NCBI GenBank assembly: GCA_026419775.2
Contig: JAOPGA020000191.1
Coordinates: forward strand, 62,001-126,000
DNA: 64,000 bases
From: Acrasis kona
Lineage: Eukaryota; Heterolobosea; Eutetramitea; Acrasida; Acrasidae
Reading direction: 5' to 3'
A program made the translations under genes and the position numbers. This document shows positions 31,911-40,492 of the stretch, piece after piece (positions within the stretch are counted from its first letter, which is position 1; the number at the start of each line of letters is the position of its first letter). The notes beneath the pieces are model-generated. The model was given only the letters and a program-made list of their open reading frames with translations, was not told where the DNA came from and ran no database searches.

Positions 31911-33200
31911 ATGTCACAATACGGCATTGACCCACAGTCAATAAATGTTATAGAAGCAGTGAATGTCAATGAGATTGATAACGATAGCATAACTGCACCA
32001 CCCACTGCATCTGAGCGCTTAAGAGGAATATTCGAAAGCAAGACTGTGGAAAATGGATATTTCGATCTACCTCACTTGGACGACTATGAGGGCACTGGAA
32101 AAGGGTACGGATATGGATATGGATACGATGGATCATTCAAGAAGAGATTCCATCACAGCACCAGCGCCGGAAATCTATACCAAGATGAATTTCACAATGC
32201 AGCACCTGACAACAGCTACAGCACTTTTAAGAGCTCTTCAGATGGTTATAATGCGCCATCAGTTGAGGGCAAATTAATAGGACCAAGTAAATTTGTTGCC
32301 ATTACAGATTTTCCCTCTCGCCTCACCTTCAAGAGACCTGACATGATTTTTGCATACATTTTGGAATGGATAACAGCCTTTGCTCTGTTTGGTTTAGGAT
32401 TGGTCATGTACAGTGCACCTTATCCAGATCGTTGGTTTAGACTAAGTGACGCTTCTCTATCCTATCCAGCTCTACCCTCCATTCTTCCAGATTGGTCCAT
32501 TTTTGTTATCAACATTGCTTGCCCTCTTGCACTGGTGGCCATTATATGGTTGGCAGTCGTGCGCAACGGTCACGATTTACATCATGCAGTACTAGGACTC
32601 GCCGCATCACTTTCCTTTGCCTTCTTCTTCTCCACCTTCCTGTGGGTGGTCGTTGGAGGGTTGAGACCAGATTTTTTGGAGAGGTGCAATCCAAACATGA
32701 ACATTGTAAATTCCCTCAAGACCCAGAGAACCAAAGCATACTCGAGCGACGTTTATTTTAGACAATCAGAAATTTGTCAATCCTACTTTAATAATGTTTG
32801 GAGTTTTGGAACTTATTCGCCCGCATTTCCAAGTGCAACTGCTTCGAGCGCTATGGCTGGTTGGTTTTTTGCAATGCTATATATTGGAGGAAAGACAAAT
32901 ACTTGGAGGTTGAGCTTGGGACACTTTTGGAAGTTTCTACCATTCGTCTTTTTCCCCATGTGTTCCATGTTGGCCGTTTCATTGACACGCATAAGAGATA
33001 ATTCAAATTCTTGGTACGATGTGTGCATGGGTTGGGTTATCGGATTGGTCACATCGCTCGTCTCTTACCGATTGCACTATTGTTCAATCTTTGGTATGAG
33101 CTGCTACATTCCAAACTATTATCTATGGAGACACGTCAACAAATACATTTTAGAAAAGTTATCAACAAGACAAATGGAAAAAATAATAATCAAGAATTAA
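31911..33200 (+). CDS. PAP2/LPP-fold membrane protein lacking catalytic residues
   Basis: 429 aa, no introns. A hydrophilic N-terminal tail of about 140 residues contains a YGYGYGY run and many Ser/Asn. Six membrane spans then follow the lipid-phosphate-phosphatase order. The three signature blocks are recognisable but altered. WVVVGGLRP has Trp where motif 1 has Lys. FPSATAS has Ala-Thr where motif 2 has Gly-His. LTRIRDNSNSWYD has Asn where motif 3 has the nucleophile His, while Arg and Asp remain. Fold and topology are therefore kept, but phosphatase chemistry is probably lost, as in LPPR/PRG-type proteins. The stop lies 7 bp from the convergent CSN1 stop. Confidence 0.85.
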   Translation: MSQYGIDPQSINVIEAVNVNEIDNDSITAPPTASERLRGIFESKTVENGYFDLPHLDDYEGTGKGYGYGYGYDGSFKKRFHHSTSAGNLYQDEFHNAAPDNSYSTFKSSSDGYNAPSVEGKLIGPSKFVAITDFPSRLTFKRPDMIFAYILEWITAFALFGLGLVMYSAPYPDRWFRLSDASLSYPALPSILPDWSIFVINIACPLALVAIIWLAVVRNGHDLHHAVLGLAASLSFAFFFSTFLWVVVGGLRPDFLERCNPNMNIVNSLKTQRTKAYSSDVYFRQSEICQSYFNNVWSFGTYSPAFPSATASSAMAGWFFAMLYIGGKTNTWRLSLGHFWKFLPFVFFPMCSMLAVSLTRIRDNSNSWYDVCMGWVIGLVTSLVSYRLHYCSIFGMSCYIPNYYLWRHVNKYILEKLSTRQMEKIIIKN

Positions 33201-33207
33201 AAACATT

Positions 33208-34542
33208 TTACATCATCATTTGGTTCTTGTTTGCCGTTCTTCTTAATGGCTTTACTGCAAAGTCCTTGTGCTTCATAATGTTCATTCTCAAAATGTTATT
33301 TTCAGTGTCGTGAATGTAAGAATCTCCCAAATCAATAACCCTCTGGAAAGTGTTGTTCCGTTGGTCCGTCATGCGGGCGTACAAAATCTTGTTGTGCGAA
33401 TCGATGCGTGCCTTGATTTGTTTTTCTTGAATCAATGTTGCCACTTCCTTCTCCAAGTCAACTACGGAGGTGTTGAACACTTTGGCCATGCGGTTCATGT
33501 CAACGCTTGTAAATGGACTCACATATTGAATTAATGATCTGCTGCGAATCTTTTGGTAGAGCGGTTGAACGTGATCTCTCAAATGAATGTCAAACACAAG
33601 TTCTGGGAGTAACCTATCAAGACCAGTCAATGCTGATGTGTATCTAGACTCGTAGAAATCTTGAATAAGTTCACGTACTAGAGGCACCAACTCCAAAAAG
33701 TTCTTAAAACTGGAATTATCCAACAACTGAAAAAATGTGAAAATGAAAAAATGATAAAACTTACATTGTACAGTTCACGACGATCAAAGGTGGCTAATGC
33801 GGTAAGACCTGCATAAATGGCAATGTCTTGCAAGGAAATGACATCGTTGAACTCATCACCCAACGAAACATCACATTCCAATAACTTCTTGGCTACTGTC
33901 TTGTACTTTTTGCTCTCAAGGTTATACAATGCACTTGCAACTGCGATCTTGCTGACGGCTACCTTGTCCTGACCCTCTGCAATGTCTGGTGTTTGTTCTG
34001 CTTTTTGTACGTATTGGTTGATGGTGTTAAAGTTTCCGGTTTCAATACCAATTTTGATTACACTCAAGCACATGTGGATAATGTGTTTGGAGGAGGTGCA
34101 ATAGTCTCTTGTACGAAGGTATGACTTGAAAGCATTTTGTAGTTCCCCTCTTGCAAAGTAAAAGTCTCCAAGTTCATTGTGACCCATGCGGATGGACTCC
34201 TTGATGAGGTTGGTTCTGAAAGAGTTTAATTCAATTTCCAATTTTTCAAGCGTTTTGGCTGCTTCTTGATCAACTGAGCTGACCCATGCCTCATCATACT
34301 TTTCATTAAGACTGAGAAAAATTAGTTTAAAAAATAAAAGTAGAAAACACGAACTCATTAGCGAATTTTTCTAATACTTCTTTGTATAATTGCGTATTAA
34401 TTCCAGTCTTAAGTTGCTTCACGGCTAGGCGTGCAGCCTCTGAGCGGAGTTCTTTACTATTTTCTGCCGCAAATATAAGACGCTTAACTTTCGTAAGACC
34501 TGTATAGTTTGAAATGTATTGTTCAAGATCGAAGGACGACAT
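33208..34542 (-). CDS. CSN1: COP9 signalosome subunit 1 (CSN1/GPS1)
   Basis: Spliced as 34355-34542, 33765-34311 and 33208-33726 (introns 43 and 38 nt), 417 aa. The N-terminal helical part (FDLEQYISNYTGLTKVKRLIFAA) and the TPR-like block GHNELGDFYFARGELQNAFKSYLRTRDYC match CSN1. The SLQDIAIYAGLTALATFDR motif precedes the PCI domain, which ends with the winged helix around FTSVDMNRMAKVFNTSVVDLEKEVATLI. CSN1 is a core subunit of the deneddylase that removes Nedd8 from cullins, so it connects with SCF ligases such as the F-box protein in this window. Slightly short against the animal protein (about 490 aa). Confidence 0.95.
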
Positions 34543-34703
34543 GGTGGGTATGATCGATGTTTGCTTGAGTTCCTGTTGGGAAGTTGACCTTTATTAAGCA
34601 ATATCCAATCAAATTAGTTGTAATTGAGATTAACAAGAATTATGTTTTCATGAATCAAACAACGTCAAAGAATTTAATTGAAAATTTGTTTATTTACATG
34701 TAT

Positions 34704-35534
34704 TTATCTGCGTGCTGCAATTTGTAACAAACCAGCAATAAGGTATAAACCACCGGCAATGACCCACAAGACACCAGCTTGTGTTTGGAATGATCTGGTT
34801 TCAGCAGCTCTTAAGAAACTGTGCCATGCGATGGAACCAAGTAGTAACAATACGGAGGCAACTGTGTACATGACTGTAGCGATACCGTTCAAGTACAAGC
34901 TGGAGATCAAACTCTTTGGTGCAACTTGGAAGGTTCCGTTAGTGCGGCTGTTCATGTTGCTCATGAAGGTGTGGTACAAGAAAATACCATCAATGATGGC
35001 ACCGTAATTGCGGATCAAAAAGTAGGCAAGGATTAGTGAGGAACCAATGATCCAGATGATAGTACCAGCGTTGAAAGTGTCGAACCTGGCACTTCCGGCT
35101 AACCATAGAGCGGCACCAATGATCATGAGGATGCTTCCTAAGAAGAAGGCAATGCTTCCGAAGATGTTCAAAAAGTGGTATGGTGTTCTTGAATTCTTGT
35201 TTCCAAGGTCAAATCCTCCTACGAATGCGAATATTGATGCCAATGTGAAGAATGAGAAGGCAATGATCCATAGGACACCGCTTGCAACGTAATGGTATCC
35301 AAAGTCTGCCAAACTGATGGCGGCACCGACTAGTAGTAGGACGCCTCCAATGAACATGGATAGACCCATAAGGGCACCCATGATTTGTGATAAAACCTGT
35401 GACTTTGCTTGGACAGGTGTTGCATAAGCGGTCTGTGTAACGGTCGTCTGTGTGACTGTTGTTGCTCCTGGTCCGTCCAATACCTTAGTTGGGACTGTTG
35501 ATGGTAGTACTGTTGTTGATGTGCTGTTCATCAT
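34704..35534 (-). CDS. Multi-pass membrane protein, 276 aa
   Basis: Start taken at ATG 35534 (a second ATG follows immediately); the open frame extends upstream but that part crosses AT-rich promoter sequence. The Thr/Val-rich N-terminus (about 50 residues) is followed by about eight hydrophobic spans in repeated pairs, each ending with short polar loops. Motifs such as GGVLLLVGAAISL, GSILMIIGAALWLAGS, GSSLILAYFLIR and LLLLGSIAWHS recur, giving a pseudo-repeat of 'GS-x-L-hydrophobic-G'. This resembles YrhK-like domains in tandem, but the family call is tentative. Function unknown. A cluster of CACGTG motifs lies about 180 bp upstream. Confidence 0.7.
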   Translation of the reverse strand: MMNSTSTTVLPSTVPTKVLDGPGATTVTQTTVTQTAYATPVQAKSQVLSQIMGALMGLSMFIGGVLLLVGAAISLADFGYHYVASGVLWIIAFSFFTLASIFAFVGGFDLGNKNSRTPYHFLNIFGSIAFFLGSILMIIGAALWLAGSARFDTFNAGTIIWIIGSSLILAYFLIRNYGAIIDGIFLYHTFMSNMNSRTNGTFQVAPKSLISSLYLNGIATVMYTVASVLLLLGSIAWHSFLRAAETRSFQTQAGVLWVIAGGLYLIAGLLQIAARR

Positions 35535-35711
35535 GTTGTGTTTTTTTTTGTGTATTTCTGAAGATAACTGCGCGTTTAAATATATCTCATCTTTTAATAA
35601 TAGAAATATAAAAATAATTATTACTTTTTTTATACAATTGCGCGAAAAAAGGATTCCGTTTGAAACAATCAAAGTTATTTGCCTAGACCCAACATCAGAT
35701 GGTTGCGGTCT

Positions 35712-35757
35712 TCACGTGGCGAGGTCAACGATACTTATAACACGTGTCGCCACGTGA
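35712..35757. promoter_or_regulatory. CACGTG cluster with an 11-bp inverted repeat
   Basis: Three CACGTG palindromes lie at 35713-35718, 35741-35746 and 35751-35756. The outer two sit in a perfect 11-bp inverted repeat: tcacgtggcga (35712-35722) and tcgccacgtga (35747-35757). CACGTG is the E-box/G-box core bound by bHLH and bZIP factors. The cluster lies 178-223 bp upstream of the multi-pass membrane-protein ATG at 35534 and faces no other gene within 300 bp. Confidence 0.55.
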
Positions 35758-36019
35758 TCAATACATATGAGCAACAATACGGGAACCAGTATTCGCTTAT
35801 ATATTTGGTGTAATTTTAGTGTAAGGTAACTCATCAATAACCATTGACGGGGGCTTGGTAAAACTACCAATAAACTTACAGGCTATCCCTGTTTTATAAA
35901 AAGACCTGAGATGGCATTCTTCGCCTCCTCCAGTGTCTCTGACTTCACTACCATTTGAAATAAAGTAGCACCCCTACATACCATGAATCTAGTTGATAAT
36001 TGGTTTCATATCCCTTACA
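35758..36019. other. Intergenic spacer, no gene seen
   Basis: Sequence between the CACGTG cluster and the palindrome beside the transposon relic. No open frame with protein-like composition, no RNA fold that I can support. Confidence 0.5.
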
Positions 36020-36053
36020 GGCCTAAAAGACGACTTAAGTCGTCTTTCAGGCC
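36020..36053. repeat. 34-bp near-perfect palindrome centred on CTTAAG
   Basis: The inner 22 bp at 36026-36047 (aaagacgac-ttaa-gtcgtcttt region) are a perfect palindrome. Extending to ggcct/aggcc arms gives 34 bp with one mismatch. It sits at the 3' end of the piggyBac-like C-terminal fragment, and its centre is TTAA, the target sequence of piggyBac elements. It could be an element end, a footprint or a transcription-terminating hairpin. Confidence 0.6.
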
Positions 36054-36633
36054 CAACTATGTAGAGACCTCAAAAATGCACTTTTAATAGATTTTTTTGA
36101 ACAGTTATGTTTATAAACAGTGTCTTTTATGGTATTCATTAAAACATTCCCTTCTAAGTGAAAATGCATGTCACAAGCTTTACAATAGTATCTTGTCTCA
36201 GATCTCTTGCCTTTTTCTCTACAATTCTGACACCGCTTTCTATTGTTAGGATGCTTAGTTAACCAATGCTTCATACTGGTATTTGCATTAGTTCCTTGTC
36301 TTTTCTTAACTGAAACACCTATCTCCTTTACAATGTTATAAATGAACTGAAGTTGACTTTGACGTCAATTGATTGTCTTCAAGTTTCGAAAAATGATCCA
36401 TGCATTAACAACCATCATTTTCACTAATGCTATTGTTTGACAAAGAGTGTATCTCTTTTTGCGATGTCTAAATAAATAAAAGCAACATTAAAATCCTCAT
36501 CACTCAAGTCGGTTGCTTCACTATCATAATCTGGTGGCTGTGTGTCGCGCTTATGTATTTGTTGTTTACGCGGCAGAGCATTGCGGCTCTTAAATTTGTG
36601 CTGTCGGCCGGCTTTCGGAACACGAGATACCAT
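36047..36633 (-). pseudogene. piggyBac-like transposase relic with internal deletion
   Basis: Two minus-strand fragments in transposase order. The first (36430-36633, 67 aa) starts with a basic MVSRVPKAGRQHKFKSRNALPRKQ and contains the acidic DYDSEATDLSDEDF typical of piggyBac N-termini. The second (36047-36274, open back to about 36362) has the end of the DDE region (KEIGVSVKKRQG), a linker, and the C-terminal cysteine-rich zinc domain: RCQNCREKGKRSETRYYCKAC, with later His and Cys. The catalytic middle of about 400 residues is missing and a stop lies between, so no transposase can be made. I place it in the piggyBac/DDE_Tnp_1_7 group from the C-terminal Cys pattern and the GKRSETRYYC motif. 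Confidence 0.65.
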
Positions 36634-36781
36634 TATTTATTGAAGTCAACTTTATTTATTTATCAAACAAAAATCATCATCCCTGTCAAAAAATTACCAG
36701 TACTCAAAGGGATATAAACATAGTTAACTCTCAAATTGATTCGTTCGTTTTCAAGATTATTGTAATCTACAAGCTTGTAGA

Positions 36782-37090
36782 TTGACAAAAAGCACGACAC
36801 GTGGACGCGGATATAGTGGAAGAGGAATCTATTCTCAAACAGATACTTCCTCCACCACCAACTTATGTGGCTCTCGCTCCAAGAAAATTGCAGTGCAATT
36901 TCGAATTAACGTTTTTCAAGATTTAGGTTGGATCATTTCAGATTGTATTTTAATCGCATCAATGGTGAATGTATTAATGTCTCATTGTCGAAACATTCCG
37001 ATCGCGACTGTTCAAGTTTCAATTTTTGAACGAATACTTTTCAATTGCGGATGTGCGGAAATAGAACCCGCAGTCCGTCTGATTAAATAG
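36782..37090 (+). other. Orphan reading frame without a start codon, about 102 aa
   Basis: Open in this frame, but with no ATG upstream before a stop. It begins with an Arg/Gly-rich segment (TTRGRGYSGRGIYS) and continues with a strand-helix pattern ending GCAEIEPAVRLIK. Composition is protein-like. It could be the 3' part of a gene whose 5' exon was displaced by the adjacent transposon relic. It could also splice to the next frame (a GTCCGT...TTAG intron, removing the last codons, joins 37119 in phase), but that donor is atypical here. Confidence 0.3.
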
Positions 37091-37127
37091 AATAGAAATG
37101 TTTCACGATTTTTCTTAGAAACATCAA

Positions 37128-37640
37128 ATGAAACCTCCACACCACATTACTCAAGTGCATAGAGCTCAACAAAACACATATCAAACACGTAGTGCAGCTG
37201 ATATACCTGTTGCCAACCTATCAAAAGTAAAATTCCAAAGGTTGGTAGTACCAGTAATGGACCAAGTACTATTTGTGAATGGAGAATCCTGTGGCCTAGA
37301 CTTGAACAGAGTGAATAAAATAATAGACCAATACTATCACTTATCAGAATTTATAATTAAATGGAATCAGAAAATCTCAGGTCAACACAAGTACAAACAC
37401 ATTTTGAGACCATTCAGTTTTATACCAGCTATCAGGAAGTACAATATGAAGGCACAAGCGGAGCTTCCATCAGATATGATGTCATCTGGTGACATTGGTG
37501 TGTACATCAATATAACAAACAAGATTGTTGTTGTGGATTCGAAGAAGTTACAAGACAAGTACAATGACTTTATAAACCTTTACCATAAATATAGAAAATT
37601 ATATAATGTAAGAAAACTCAAAACAAAACAAAACAAATAA
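37128..37640 (+). CDS. Hypothetical protein, 170 aa
   Basis: ATG at 37128 opens a frame with normal composition. The His/Gln/Thr-rich N-terminus (HHITQVHRAQQNTYQ) is followed by an alpha/beta-looking central part (FQRLVVPVMDQVLFVNG, HLSEFIIKWNQKI) and a basic helical tail (INLYHKYRKLYNVRKLKTKQ). No signal peptide or membrane segment. I recognise no family. It stands alone between the transposon relic and a gene-poor region, so it may be a lineage-specific gene. Confidence 0.5.
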   Translation: MKPPHHITQVHRAQQNTYQTRSAADIPVANLSKVKFQRLVVPVMDQVLFVNGESCGLDLNRVNKIIDQYYHLSEFIIKWNQKISGQHKYKHILRPFSFIPAIRKYNMKAQAELPSDMMSSGDIGVYINITNKIVVVDSKKLQDKYNDFINLYHKYRKLYNVRKLKTKQNK

Positions 37641-39301
37641 AATTGTAAATAATACTTGTAAATAATTATGCATTATGACATTGTTATTGATTGACCAGAA
37701 CCCATTTCAAAGTCACATTTTTGAAATAATTCTTAGAAGTGAATAAATCAACACAGCATCCTCATGGAGGTTGTGTCTGATATTACTTCATTGTCGAAGT
37801 ACTCCTCCATCCTCATTTGGTAAGTATCTATATGATTGTCATGTGCTTAGAGGTGAACACGTGCTGGGCCTGAAATTTGGTAACACAATAAACATAGTGC
37901 GTGTATTCCCTTGAGTTTATTAATACTGGTGCACGTACTACATTATGAAATCCAACTCCTTGTGCACATAAAACTTGCAATGTGGAGGAGAATATCCTCA
38001 TAGTCAAAAACATAACTCTCGCATCTCTCTGTAGGAACAGTATCTTCCTTATTGCTGTTGTTTCTATCCATCGAACCATAGTCCATCTTCGCAGAAGACT
38101 TATTATGATACGTACTTGTATTGTACGTGTACTTAAGCTTTTCGAAAAATACAACACAGAAATTTACGAAGAGAAAGATGTCCTTAATGTATCACTGTTG
38201 TGGGATAAGATGTTAGCTAATTTCCTATGGTCGTTGCTCCGGTGGTTTGTTATTTGCTTTTGTTGTATCTTCTTGAACGCGTTTGCCACTTCACATTGGG
38301 AAATGATTGTTGCAATCTCCAACTCGACGCATTGTTTTACGTGTTGAATGTTCAAGGTAACCACGTTTATCAATTCTGTAAATGATTTGGTCTTGAGACA
38401 AAATACTCAACCTCTGTATACGCAAGGGTGGACTCTTGTATTGAGAAAATTGCAACGTGAACAAGTATTTGTTGTTGTGGCAGTCATACAATTCGCGCCC
38501 TCCAATCTACAACCAAGAAAGTGCAACCGGCACTTGGTTTGTGATTGATATTAAATAAGATAGCACTTATACTGATGAAAAACAAGTGTTCATCACAAAA
38601 TAATTGTAAATCCAGTTGACGTCGGCTAACTGTGTCTGAGTACAGGCAAAGACGAGTTAAAGGGCAGCTAGATAGTATGATATATTATAATACACCTGAA
38701 GTAATAGCGGTTTTTTGGAGCAACCAAGTTTTCAAACGAGAAATCTCGTTTCCAAAAATTTTAAATGAACACTCAACACTAATAAGGCGACTGGTGTCAC
38801 ATCGAGCTAAATTGATTGCAAAAATTTATTAAAAAGAACAAGGCGGAGTACAATAACACTACAAACTTCGTTGGTAGAATACTTCATGCTAGTCGTTGAA
38901 GCTATTAATATTAATATAGCTAGGGGATATTCCAGTAAGAACCATACAACGCAGTGAATTTAGCTATACTTCATAAGTGTATTTATAACTTTTCAATGAT
39001 TTGGGATCATTGCTTATTCAATTTAATATCTTTTTGGCAAGCTACAATGTGAAGATATTTACTCCTTGACCCGTTATATCCGTTGTACATTTTATCGGCA
39101 CCTGAGACGCAAATGAAGCAGATTCGGGTCTCTAACTAGGAATTCATGATCTCGAAGTTGTTGTGTGGATATTAATTCATATTAATATAATATTCATACG
39201 ACATTAATTTTACAAAAAAGCAAAATACTGACTTCAGACAATGAAATGTGACGTTAACAATAAGAGAAGGGATTGTATAATAAATTAATCTATTGTTACA
39301 A
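37641..39301. other. Gene-poor region with possible decayed coding fragments
   Basis: About 1.66 kb without an acceptable complete gene. On the minus strand, 37943-38491 shows several short frames with protein-like composition that do not join in one phase. One is a 47-aa frame (listed separately); others contain a C-x2-C plus HPC cluster near 38430 and a polar helical frame at 38164-38373. Small plus-strand frames here are low quality. The pattern fits a degenerating gene or an unrecognised multi-intron gene. 38560-39301 is AT-rich with nothing I can support. Confidence 0.45.
37943..38086 (-). pseudogene. Short F-box-like open frame, 47 aa
   Basis: Starts at ATG 38086 with an acidic, Asn-rich lead, then FDYEDILLHIASFMCTRSW. 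This resembles the first helices of an F-box ('L-x2-D-I-L-L-x-I-x-S-F'). The frame stops right after. No downstream exon could be joined in phase with confidence, so it is either a fragment or part of a gene with unusual splicing. Confidence 0.25.
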
Positions 39302-40492
39302 CTATGGTAATCTCACCAAATGGTCATTAAAGAAGGACACCATCCTTTGTTCATACTGGTCAGGCTTGAAACCAATCATGTCACAGTGCGATCCACAGTA
39401 ACTCGGTTGATTGAGATCAATATCAAACCAAGTCGTTACATTAACGCCCTGCTTAATCAACTTCTCTGACGCTCTATAACTATTATTTATGGGTACAATT
39501 TTATCATTCGTCTTGCTAACAAAATACACATGTCTTCCTGGTTTTATGGTTGACAAGAGCGTTTCAGGATCATAACGGAATGGAGGACACCCATAGGGCC
39601 AGGCAATCTTAGATCTAGAACAAACAGAAGACAAGACATAGTTGGGATCGAAGCCATACATAACAATATTCGCATACAATGTGTCTCTTATATAAATGGC
39701 AGGCGCATCAAGCCAAGCAGCATTCAAGTTGACTCCTCCATCCACGGCGAAGGTAACCGTAGCTGTACTGCCGCCCATACTTTCTCCAAATATACCAATA
39801 TTTTTACTAGAGTTTGACAACCGAGGATAGTTCGCAAGTAAGTAGTCCAATCCTCCCAAAACATCCCAGTGCTCCTGATTTCCAAACGAGGCATAAGGGT
39901 ATTTTGAGGACACCTCAGACTCGCCGTGATTACGCAAATCAAGTGCCAAAACATTAAAACCGTTCTTCCATAGCATTGCAATGTTATCAATAACGCTTTC
40001 CTTACAAGACCTTATACCATGAACCGCGATTACGAAGGGGTCCTTGTCTGGATTTGATAGCATGAGAATGGCCTTAATTCTCATTGAAGGATCCACTGCA
40101 CCTTCGTCTTTAATTGTTCTAGATTGAAATGTTACATAGCTCCAATTTGATTGTGGTAGAAAATAACGTGGGATGGAACTATTGACCGAACCACAATAAC
40201 TTGGCCGATAGTTTGATGGGTTATTGGCTGCTCTGTTAAGGTTATAACATCCTTGTCCCTCGACTGATGGGTTTGCTGCGTAAATGGTATTGAATCCATA
40301 TACTCCTATCCCCCCGTAGATTGCAAAGAACACTGTGATAAATGCGATGATGAACACCAAAATCGAAATTATCAGCACGACTGCTAGAACTATCGGCCAA
40401 TTTACTACCCTCTTCACACTCTTGGGAGTTTCTATCGCATCAAACTTTCCATTTGTGTGATCCTGTAACGGAATGTCGACGCTAGTGCTCAT
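39302..40492 (-). CDS. Membrane-anchored alpha/beta hydrolase, 396 aa
   Basis: A cytosolic tail of about 30 residues and one long membrane span (residues 31-62, VLAVVLIISILVFIIAFITVFF) make a type II membrane protein, with the catalytic domain outside or in the lumen. The ectodomain has several Cys and Asn-x-Ser/Thr sites. The hydrolase domain starts FVIAVHGIRSCKES (oxyanion HG), then LALDLRNHGES. The nucleophile elbow is GESMGG, the acid Asp is probably in KTNDKIVP, and the His is in GSHCDMI. It resembles ABHD/serine aminopeptidase S33-type enzymes. The substrate (lipid ester or peptide) cannot be told. Single exon. Confidence 0.85.
   Translation of the reverse strand: MSTSVDIPLQDHTNGKFDAIETPKSVKRVVNWPIVLAVVLIISILVFIIAFITVFFAIYGGIGVYGFNTIYAANPSVEGQGCYNLNRAANNPSNYRPSYCGSVNSSIPRYFLPQSNWSYVTFQSRTIKDEGAVDPSMRIKAILMLSNPDKDPFVIAVHGIRSCKESVIDNIAMLWKNGFNVLALDLRNHGESEVSSKYPYASFGNQEHWDVLGGLDYLLANYPRLSNSSKNIGIFGESMGGSTATVTFAVDGGVNLNAAWLDAPAIYIRDTLYANIVMYGFDPNYVLSSVCSRSKIAWPYGCPPFRYDPETLLSTIKPGRHVYFVSKTNDKIVPINNSYRASEKLIKQGVNVTTWFDIDLNQPSYCGSHCDMIGFKPDQYEQRMVSFFNDHLVRLP

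Noticed and set aside
38632-38832. 66-aa plus-strand frame in the gene-poor region
   Set aside because: No ATG-proximal promoter, no recognisable motif, too short to support.
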